A DNA stretch of 64,000 bases, from assembly GCA_963971225.1 (NCBI GenBank), contig OZ020267.1:37476989-37540988 (forward strand), written 5' to 3'. Origin of the DNA: Melieria omissa (taxonomy: Eukaryota; Arthropoda; Insecta; Diptera; Ulidiidae). Shown in pieces: positions 38,930 to 50,200 of this stretch; the stretch's first letter is position 1, and each line of letters opens with the position of its first letter. The position numbers and the translations under genes were made by a program. Below the pieces are notes generated by a model. The model was not told the origin of the DNA, did no database searches, and saw only the letters and a list, made by a program, of their open reading frames with translations.

Positions 38930-39235
38930 CCTTTCAGGACCACTGGGATAATATGTCCCAGCAAGTTTTTAAGGCCAAAAATAATTCAAAATGAAAATAA
39001 TTATTCAGATCTTATAACCTACCAAGAATATTTTGGTTTTCAAATTTAAACTCAGACCCGAAAGGGTTAAAACTCAAAACAAGTGGGAACAACTCAGGTA
39101 TAGAGTTTTTAAGGCCCCTCAAAATAATTATTTAGATCTTATGACCTACGCAAAACATTTCTACCAAGAATATTTTGGTTTTCAAAATTAAACTCAGTTT
39201 CGAAAGGGTTGAAACTCAAAACAACAACTGTTCAG
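38930..39235. repeat. Degraded TTAACCC-type MITE with a partial tandem copy
   Basis: TTATCCCTTTCAGGACCACTG near 38927 is mirrored by CGAAAGGGTTAA near 39060. A related ~130-bp segment follows at about 39110-39235, sharing CCAAGAATATTTTGGTTTTC and CGAAAGGGTTGAAACTCAAA. It reads as a MITE with a tandemly duplicated right half. Confidence 0.5.
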
Positions 39236-39320
39236 GTACAGATTCTAGTTTTGGAAATTGTCAAAAAATGTCTGCAATGAATTCAAATTCATTCGAAAAT
39301 TAAAAAAACAGTGTTGCAAC

Positions 39321-39538
39321 CAGAGTTGCCGCTTTTGGTCTTTTCGAACCAAAATTGGTCAGATTTTTTTACTTTGGTTCGTTGGTCCACTTAAACAAAT
39401 TTCGGTCCGTTTTGTGATGTGATACAAAATTTACTTAAAAAAATAAAATTGTAATTTAAAAATTAATTTAAACATATCGCAAATTTTTCATTTGGTCGGA
39501 AGTTTGGTCGGAAAAAACATTTTCAAGTGGCAACACTG
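39321..39538. mobile_element. Short hAT-like MITE, 218 bp
   Basis: CAGAGTTGCCGCTT at the left is mirrored by AAGTGGCAACACTG at the right. The 8-bp flanks GTTGCAAC and GTTTCTAC agree at six positions. GGTC-rich subterminal motifs repeat inside. Confidence 0.55.
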
Positions 39539-41250
39539 GTTTCTACGAAACAATTTTCAATTTTTTTCTCAAAATTATTTTTCACAAATAGACTTGTCAT
39601 TATTGTCATCAACATACAAAACAAAAGCAGATCTTTTGATAGTAGCTTTACAGTTTTGTACTTTTGTCCCACACTTCTGAGACTCTAATTGTTCCGACTA
39701 CTTGCTACAACAAAACTACTACCTTCACATTATTACTGCTGTCCGTTCTACTGTGTACTTTTCAGTGTTTAGCTACTTTGATTTATATCTGAATGCTACT
39801 GCACTGTCGGCAGTTTGTGAATGGCCCATTGTCGCCACATGCTCCCTTATCGTGCCAGGTGTTTCGTCACTTAGAAAATACAACAAAAAGTACTAATTGA
39901 ATTTTTATCTCTTTGTCAGTTAATTTATTGCACAATTTAAGCGTCGCGCCGACAACACTTCCGCCCGCCAAATCCGTTCGAATGCTGAATTGCACAGCAC
40001 TTTGGCTGCTCGAGCGGCCTCCCAACGCACAGATATGCTTTTGTATACAATGAAATTTTGAGTTTGGGCTGTTTTGCCATTAGTTGCGCCGTGCCGCTCA
40101 ATTCGCATACGAAATTCGGTGTGCGCTGCTGGCTGCGTCGTGTGTTGGTGTTGTGGTGTGGTGGATTGTCGGCCGCCGGTTAGCAGCGCTCAACTAAATA
40201 GAAGGCAATGTGTTTCGCCGCCTTTGCTCAGTCGATATCTCAATCAGTCGGCGGGTTCTATCGTCGCCGTACGTTACACGCTAAATCATCTTTTCGCTTA
40301 TCGTTTAGCTATTTGCGCGAATATCGAGCTTGTTGTCGTTGTAGAACTCGGCGGAGTGCAATAAACGCGCACAACATTTCAATTGAGTGCAAAGCTGGGC
40401 GGCTGAGATCACTGCGAATGGCCATAAGCAGCCAACTGAAAACGCACTAAAGTCGTTGGCGCGAATCACTTTGTGCAGCGCTGCAATTGTGGAGCGGACA
40501 GGTGGCGTCGGTGTCGCGTCAACAATGCGCCAATGCACGCCAACAGCAAAACAACAATAAACAAAAACAATAACCAAGAACGGGTGCCAGAAAGTGCAGC
40601 AGCAAAACTAGATCGACTAGATCCTTCAAGACGAACCCATATGTGCGCACTCGTCGTGCGGTGACGAGTATCGTTGTTGTTGTCGCGCCCAGCCTGCACA
40701 ACTGGCCGTGTTTTCGTTTCGTATGCTTTCGTTGTTGTTCTTGTTGTTCTTCATGCTAATTATTTTTAGTGATTTTCGCAAACTGAAAACTTGAACCACT
40801 TGCACCATTTCTTGAACGCACATCGGCCGCGCGTACCTTGTAAATAAATAAATAAATAACTAAACAAATGTGCATACAAACACATGATTAACTGAGCAAT
40901 TGCCGAGGCACTTTTGGGTGTGCGGCTGGTGTGTGTGTGTGCGCGTGTGTCTGTCTACTTTGTTTTGCTCGTCCATCACCAGACGCGCTCTCCCCACCCC
41001 CCAACGTTCGTCGTCACACTGCAGTCGAGCACCTATTGTTGTTATTGTGTTGTGTTTTGTTCGAATATTTACCACTTGAGTTCTTTGGCGTTATTGCGCC
41101 TGAATTCCGTTATAATTTCGCAAACATTTACAATTATAAACAAATCAACAAACAAGCGACAGTCGCCACCAACAAACGTTCTGGTGAAACGTTCTAGTGA
41201 ACATTTACTGCAACTCCTGCGTCCTAGCGAAGCAACACTTTTAAAACAAC
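39539..41250 (+). promoter_or_regulatory. Probable alternative promoter and 5' UTR of the ORP8-like gene
   Basis: GC content rises from about 39940, and the region lacks transposons, unlike the rest of the intron. It leads into the short first coding exon at 41251. Several non-coding first exons may lie here; no TATA box or initiator could be assigned. Short open frames at 40074-40700 overlap on both strands and look incidental. Confidence 0.35.
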
Positions 41251-44200
41251 ATGAAATTCTTTCTAGGACTTGCCAACTGGGCAACCGACAGTCGTGACAA
41301 ATTCGATGGCAATCAAACGGACAAGGTAAGTGGCGCGATTTTTCTATGTATGTATATATGTAATGTGTTCGTATTTGGATACGTGCCGATCGGACACGTT
41401 TGAATGTCGATTCCGATAATTATGTGTGTTACGTTCATTATTAATTTGTTAGTATTATTTTGATTTTATGAATTCTTGCCGCAACGAATTTGTGAGTAAT
41501 TTCCCAGCACATTGCCCGCAGATGTCAAAGATAAGAGAATGAAAAGACAACAGAGGGTAACCGAAAACGAGCGCTTCAGCTTACGAATGAAATATTGTCA
41601 GAGATAAAAATAGATGTAGACGTTCTCATGACGGTATTACTCGTTTGTTTGACTTTGTACACTTCATACTGAGCTTCAAGAAAGCTTAAAGACTTGACAG
41701 CAGCAATTGATAAAAGTTTTATTGAAAAAAAATGTAAGGCAAGGACACAAAACATAGATTTAGACTTGAAATATGCACTTAAAATGGTTTTTATAGGTAC
41801 AGACTTCAGTTTAAACCCTAAGAACTCTCATCTTGAGCATAAAGTTTCAGTTTGAGCAACTATGATTTGCCTCCATCCCTCTGTTTGTCTACCTTTTGAC
41901 TTTATTCGTTAGTAACTTTAGTAAGGAACTTTAAAATTATAAGTCATACAGTGTGATAAAAAACCACTTTTGTTGAGACCGATCCAAAAGATTATACGAG
42001 GGTTGCCTTTTATATTTTTTCAAAAACGATGAAAATGCATTTTGTTATCATCAAAAATGGTTTCATTGTTTTTCAAAGTATTCTCCTTAAAGCTTTATAG
42101 ACTTTTGCATGCGCTCAAACCAATTGTCTAAGCACTTTTTCCCCTTCGATTGAGACACCTCCAAAACATGGTTTTTTAATGCTTCAGCAGCATCTTTTGG
42201 CGATGAAAATCTTTGACTACGCATTTTTTTTTTTTTTTGATGTGCGGGAATAAAAAGAAGTCATTGGGTGCTAGGTCAGAGCTGTATGGCGGAGGACCCA
42301 TTAAATCGATGCTTTGGTCGATCAAACAGGCGGTTATTTGAGCCAATGTGTGAGAACGCGCATTGTCCTGGTGAAGAATGATTCGGCGTCGGCGGTTGTT
42401 TTTTCGTATTTCATTGAACACTTCTGTCCAACAAATTGTTGTGTACCAATCAGAATTGACGGTTCTACGTTGCTCTAACGACACAGTAGCCACATGACCA
42501 GTTTTGCCGAAGAAACAGGCGACCTTTTCCTTCGATGTGCTGCCTGCCCGAACAGTTTTTGTTGGATTTGGTTCGTCTTGGAAGACCTACACGGTCGATT
42601 ACTGTTTTGTTTCGCGCTCAAACGCATACATCCATGATACGTCACCGTCAAGTAACGCAATCGAATTTTTGCATTATTTCTTTGCACCAATTGACACGAG
42701 CCATTTGAGCGATTGTCAAATTATGCGGGATCCAACGAGCACAAGTCTTTCTGACAGCTAAATGTTCATGCCATATCGAATGCACGGCCGTGGAACTAAT
42801 ATCCCAGGATGCCTCTATCTCACGGGTTGTCACATGACGATATTTCAGTATCAGTTCACGCACAGCATCGATGGTTTCTGGCACAATGACCGGTTTTGAA
42901 CGACCTTCTCGAAATTCGTCCTTCAGCGAACGGCGACCACGCTTGAATTCGTTAAACAAGTTATAAATTGTCTTGAGGGTTGGTGCTTCATCACCAAATG
43001 CTGAATGAAGGCAATCGAAGCACCGTAGTTGAGATAATTCACTTCGGACATTGTAAAAAATCATTGCTCGAAAATGTTTACGAGTTAAATTCATTTTTCG
43101 ACCGAGATAAATTTTTCAAGTCACTGTAAACAACACAAATAACGCTTGAACATCAAAATGTTCTAAGCATGTTTATGCTAAAAAATTACAAACTTTTCAA
43201 TGGAAATGTCAGATCCTTCGAAAACGTACTTGATCATCCCTTTTGAAAAAATATAAAAGGCACCCTACGTATAAATGATTTATAGTTGAAAGCCTATCAC
43301 ATCCTTTTTTTGTTTTTTTTTGAGGTTTTAACGTTACTCCGTAGGCTTTTCCCTGTAGAAACCTTTGGATGGGTTAAACGTACTGTTGCACATGGTAACG
43401 CTCACCAAACAAATTTAATGAGATTCAAATCTTAAAGACCATTAGACATTCAGTCAGGAACGCTTAAAAAGTTTACAAATGTAGCATTCAAAATACCAAA
43501 CTGCAACAAATTTATTAGTCACTCCAAGCTCATACGAATTGAATCGCTTCGAGATGGACTGCCAACGCTGCTCTCCATCATTGCATAAACAAACCGTTTT
43601 CACGGCTCATTGAAAAATACAGCCAGCCAATTTGTTTTCATTCCTATGTTTACTTCTGCATTACATATTGACACTTATATTTTTGTACATTCATCATTGC
43701 AGACGCCGTCCGATACGTCAAAGCTGAACCGCAAGGAGTCCTACAAAGCGCAACGTAAAAATTACCGGCGTGAGAAGAAACGCGTTGCGTCTGAATTGCT
43801 CAATTCACTGCAGGATCCCGCTGTTGTTGTATTAGCAGATTGGCTAAAGGTAAATATTGGATTATGTACATTGATTCTCGCCGAAATGTCTGTATTTGTG
43901 CAAACCACAACCGATGTTGACAGGGGGCTTATGCAATATCTCGCAGCACACACAAATCACAAAGTGATGAGCTTTATCAATTTTGTATGACGAAACCGAA
44001 ATGAACATCAGTTAGGTGTGGGTGCCGTGCGTTTTGCTGCGTGTGGTAGTTGGATAAAAGCGCCGTAAGCGATAAATACGTCAACTGAAATGGATGCCAT
44101 ATTGGCCATGACAACGCTGATTGGTGCAATAATCTTATATCACCGTATCTGATTAGAATGGGCCGCATTGACGTGCGAAATTCCACACGTCCATTAAAGT

Positions 44201-47200
44201 CAGTTGGCGTACATACAATAGAACATTTCCTGTTTTGTAGTTCAGAACACGTTGATTCGATGCTAAGCATGTGGTGATGTTGTGTGTTTTTATCGAAATC
44301 ATAATTTTTATTGAATGAAATTACTTATTTCTGTTATATAAGAGGTGAACCAGAAAAAATTTCGATTTTTAACAACACATTAAAAAAAGTAATAGTCTGA
44401 TTTGGCTAAGATAAACTGCAGTTTATTATCGAATTCTTAAAATCTAATCACAAAAAAATTTTATGGAATATAATTAGCGGTAACAAATATTAATTGTTTA
44501 TATTATTCCTAAAGTTCTTAGTTAGAGATTGTATGTTCGTACTTTCAGTGACTACTGCATAGGCTTGCTTCCATTGATTTCGGAACTGTACATCATTTTT
44601 GCAAACTGTTTTTGTTTTTCTTAGGGTTGGCTTCATTATAGCCCAATATCTTTCAATAGGCCAAAGTTCCGGACAGTTGTGAGAATTTGCCTCTTTTGGG
44701 ACCACTGTGACACAATTTTCTTTATACCATTCCATAGTTGACCTGGAGTAGTGACTTGTCGCTATGTGTGGCCAAAACAAAATTGTTCCTTTGTGCTCCA
44801 TAAATGATAGAAAGTGTTTTTGCAGGTATTCTTCTTTACAAATTTTAGACTTAATTCTTTCTGTCGTTATGAACGCCTTGCTCCGTAGACCGCAGGTGCA
44901 AGTATTGGATGAGTACATAAGTTCGTGCCCCATTTTACTAGGTGGCGTTTCAATTGTTCACGGTTGGTACTCATGACTGAAATGTATACTTGTTGTAATT
45001 CTTTGTAAAGGTGACAAATCAATCTTTGAATTAAGCGTCAAATCATTTTGATTTCTTTGAGTTTGCTTGTTGGAAAAGCGCATTGAAAATGTATAACGAA
45101 AACGAACATTATCGTATATTATGTTACACGAGTTTCGGAAGGGAAAAACTGTTGGCGCCGCAACCAAAGCTTTTCAAGCAGTTTATTTGGACCGTGCACC
45201 AGCGCTTCGCACAGTGAAGAAATGGTTTGCTAAATTTCGAGTTGGTGATTTTAACCTCAAAGACCAACCTCGCGCTGGACGGCCTTCCGACCTTGACGAC
45301 GACGTTATTCGCACTCTTGTTGAGAACAATTCACGCATTTCAACGAAAGACGTTGCCCAAGAACTGAACGTCAACAAATCAACTGCATTTCGTCATTTAG
45401 AAAAGGTTGGGTACACTTTGAAGCTCGATACTTGGGTGCCGCATCAGTTGAGTGAAAAAAATAAAGTGGATCGTGTAACAACAGCCATTTCTTTGCTTCG
45501 ACGTATCAAAAATGAGCCTTTTCTGGATCGGTTTGTGACAGGTGACGAGAAATGGATTCTGTACAACAATGTCCAACGAAAACGAACATGGAAACAGGCA
45601 CACGAGAAGGCGGAACCGGTCTCCAAAGGTGGATTGCATCCGATGAAGGTGTTGCTGTGTGTTTGGTGGAATATCCGATGAGTGATATATTTTGAGCTCT
45701 TGGCCGTTGGCGAAACGATTACTGCGAATAAGTATTGACAGCAATTGGCCCAATTAAAGAAAGCAATTGAAGAAAAACGTCCGATTTTGGCCAATCGCAA
45801 AGGAGTCCTCTTCCATCACGATAACGCCAGACCACATGTTGCAAAACCGACTCTGTCCAAACTGAAGCAGATGAACTGGGAAATCATGTCGCATCCTCCA
45901 TTTTCACCAGACATCGCGCCTTCTGATTACCACTTATTCCGATAATTGCAGAACAATTTGAATGGAAAAAGAGTTAAAACCGTGGGCGACGTTAAAAACC
46001 ACCTTGTCCTCTTTTTCTAACGAAAAAACGCGTGATTTTTATGAATCCGGCATCCGTAAGTTGGTTGATCGTTGGGAGTGGATTGCCGAACATGATGGCG
46101 AATGCATAATTGATTAATAAAGATTTTGTTTTGAAAAATTTCAATTTGAGTTTTGACTTCAAATCGGACACGAACTTATGCACTTATCCAATAGCTTGCC
46201 AATCCATGAAGCGTTTTGGAAATTTGGTGTATTTCACTTGAGAGTGTTTTCTGATTGTTCCATCCTTATTCTTTTTAGTGAAATAGGCATTCCCAGGCAA
46301 CTGCTTGAAGTCCGCCTTGCAGTAGGTGTCATAATCGAGAATCACGCAATGGAACTTGGTTACGTATTGTCATACAGTTTTGGAGCCGGCGTCTTCTTTA
46401 AGTCTTGAAATCGCTTACATCGCATCTCAGCTGATTGCGATGTGCCTGCTGCAGCTGCAACATCTCGAGTCCACCTCGTGGGGTTACTCCGATATGTTCA
46501 AACAACCTTTTTCAGCACTTCTGGGTTACTTGGACCCCTGACTGATTCTTCGCCTCTGTAGATGAAGTTTCCCGCGTTGTAGGTGTTTATGACATTATAA
46601 ACCGTCGCTACGCTTGCTTTGCTTTCCCTTGCAATGCTTAGTCTAGACTTTGTCTTATCAGTCAAGTAAATGTCCAGTATTAATTTGCGGCAGCACTTTT
46701 GCAGGCTGGAAATGTTGACTAAAGTAGATCCAAGATGCAATTGATTAATTTAGCAAGAAACTGCAATATTTATATATACTTTCACTCGAAAATATTAGGT
46801 TCCTAACTCTTGACATTTTCGTATGCTGGATGCGTAAAAATTCTAAAATGTTTCTAGTTCACCCCTTAAGTTGTAAATAACATTTGGGCGATTTCGCAGA
46901 CGCAGTAGTGGGCATAGCCATTGATCGTTCACTATGTTTGAAGAGGGGTTTTTTTTATTTATAGAGATGGAAAGCATCGAAAGCCAAAACCGCGTCAGTG
47001 TGGGACTTTAAACGCACTAAAACCATCTCTTTCTCGTCCTTTGGCCCACTCGGTACTACCGTCAGGTTTTTCGTCGGGAGGAGGGTTTAGCACTAAGCTC
47101 AATCGTCCGTTATAGTCCGGTCCGGTTCCCCCACCTTTCTGCCACTATAAGACCAGTAATAACACTGGCCGCCATGTTTGAAGAGGTGAATGCCTCGAAG

Positions 47201-50200
47201 TGTATATTATCAGCAATTCTTTCAAAATTCGTATGATCTTTTTGCCTCTTTGAGCCAATGCAATGTTTTAAATTAATTGGAGTATTTCGAACATGTCGAT
47301 CTGATCCAAGAATTCAATCTGAAAAAAATTAAAAAAAATAATGAATTTTTCGATGACTTCTACAGATTAATACTCGGCTACGCAAGCAATAGTATTTCTG
47401 CATTTTGTTTTGTCTGCATTTTGTTTGCATTTTGTACTGTCAGCAATTTGTCCTTTCTATATTTTGTCTTCTCAGCATTTTGTCTTCTGCACAATGGTTG
47501 CTCCTCGTCTACTCACTGAAGCTAATGTAAACGAAAATCATTCTCGGCAATCATTTCTGTGAACTTAATCCTAGACCTCCCATGCGTGCTGAACAAAATA
47601 TCTTCAAATAATTTCCAAACTATGTGACTCACTTTAGGGCGCCAATGTTTTATTGAAGGCAGGTAGATTCATAGTATTCGTAAGTAAATAACAATAAGTA
47701 AGGCGAAAGCGCACTGTACTGATGGAAAAACGTTTAGATAACAAGCCAATCGGCAACAAGAAGCCCCTACAATTCGCAGTTATTGTGTATACTTGAAAAA
47801 TAAAGTGGTGGCCTGTATGAAGTGCGTGACACTATCGCACCAACCAGATTATCAAAAGATATTCCTTGACGAGCAATAACATTTGAACGCCCGCTAGCGA
47901 CGTACAAGTGCGGCCACACCGTTTTCACTATCAAATTGTTTAGTTTTATCGTTCTTATTGCATGCACCTAAACGTGATAAATTGGTGACATGGTCGAGGT
48001 ACGAAGATATTTTACTACAACTTTACTGCAAACTCGGGTACGTTGCACCCTTTACCGCATTGTTTATGCTTATGGCACTTGGGCAGCAATTGGGTGAGCA
48101 AGCAGCGTTTCTTTTGAATGACTATTTTTGTTGCCGCCATTAGGCCGGCGAAAATTAAATTTGATTAGCTGTTAATTGCACGACACAATCACGATACAAT
48201 TGCGGTGCCATAATTTGCGCCGTTGTGCGATAAGAGCTGCCACAGTGTTTGCCGAAAGCGTGCAACGTACATATTTTATTTTTGAATTTATTATAACCAT
48301 TCGAAGGATCACAACGAAGGATCCGTGGTGACTACAGTGTTTGCCGAAAGCGTGCAACGTACATATTTTATTTTTGAATTTATTGTAACCATTCGAAGGA
48401 TCACAACGAAGGATCCGTGGTGACTCATAGCGTCCTCAGTGGCTTTGGAGCCAGAATAGTTGGCGAAGTAAAGCGTGATCCATTTCGAGGTTCCCTACTT
48501 TTTTAAAGAAAAAAACACAGAAAATTAAAATTTAACGGGGAATGTTTATTATCATTCGAAAGAACATTCTTTGGCATTTATTTTTTGAAGATTATCTCTT
48601 TCAAATGTTGGCCGCGGCTACGTCTCAGATGGTCCATCCGTTGAGTCCAATTTTCGATGACTCGTTCGAGCATTTCGACTGGTAACTGGCGAATGACACG
48701 CGTGATGTTTTGCTCCAAGGCCTGAATCGAAGCGGGTTTATCCGTATAGACTTAAGACTTTACTTATCCTCACAGAAAAAAGTCTAACGGTGTGATATCA
48801 CACGATCTTGGTGGCCAATCGACCGGCCCATTACGTGAAATTAGCTGTTCTCACCGGCATCATTTTTGAAGAAATATGGACCGATGAACGATTTGTAAAC
48901 GTTTTTCAGGCGTAAGTCTTTCCATGATGAAATGCCAAACAATACTGAACAAAAATAATATGACAGCTTGACACGACTCACGCGTGATCTGTCAAAAAAA
49001 GGTTATTGAAAAAAGTACCTCTAGTTGGATCACCCTTTATTATTTCAGGATGTTTTCATTTGGTTTAAACAAGAAATAAATATTGTTTTCTCATATAGTT
49101 TTATTAAATTTGAATATTTCTATAAATTGTTTGTAGGTGCGTGGTACTTTGAAATCATGGACAAAGCTATGGTGTGTACTGAAGCCGGGCTTATTGCTTT
49201 TGTACAAAAGCCCGAAAATCAAGAGCAGTCACTGGGTGGGCACCATTATGCTCAACTCGTGTCAGGTAATCGAGCGTCCAAGCAAAAAAGATGGCTTCTG
49301 CTTCAAACTATTCCATCCGCTGGAACAATCAATATGGGCACCACGCGGTCCAGACAAGGAGACCATAGGTAAGCCAATCGAGCGTGAGCGTGAGCCTAAA
49401 AGTATGCCGCTCAGTAAAGGCGCCCATACAATACTTACAGAGCATACTTTTAGGCTAACGTTCAAACATTGAATTTGTAAACAATTCAATAGCGGAGTTC
49501 ACTCTTCATAGTATTTTGGGTGTAATGTTGCTATCGTAGCAATTTTTGAATTTTCGCAATGTTTTCGAAAGCAACTTTGCACATAAAATGGCATGAAGAG
49601 TGAACTCTACTTCATACATGTCCCAAAACATTTGCACACGATAACAATTTGCCCAACTCACCTTCCAGGCGCAGTCGTTCAACCCTTACCAACCGCTTAC
49701 CTGATCTTTCGAGCGCCCAGTCAGGCTGCTGGTAAATGTTGGATGGATGCACTGGAACTGTCTTTGCGCTGTTCGGCGCTGCTGCTGCGCTCCAATAGCA
49801 GCATGGGTGCGGTGCAGGGTGCCATCACAAGCGACAGTGGCCAGATTTCGCACGAGACACAGTGGTCGGAGGCGGACTATGAGAAGCATTTCAATGATCA
49901 TGGTAAGTGGCCTCCAATAATGGGTAAATAGTGAAGGCTGTAGAACAAAGGCAGGTGTTGGCTTTTGTTGCACATCCTTTGCATTCTTGCGACAACATTG
50001 CTTCGCTCTTAACAGTGTTCAGGTTAATATACTCACCACACCAATGCGTGTCACTCTTACTGAAACCACACTTACACACACACACAAGATCCGGTCATCA
50101 AGCGCTGCTCTCAATATCTGATGGTGCCCGGTGCGGATGGCTACAAATCATCATACGGCGGCAGCTCCGACACGAGTGCGCCGTCGCGCGCGCAAACGCC

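Noticed and set aside
40074..40823. Several open frames of 60-96 codons near the alternative promoter
   Set aside because: They overlap in all frames on both strands and have no recognisable domain; more likely 5' UTR or promoter sequence.
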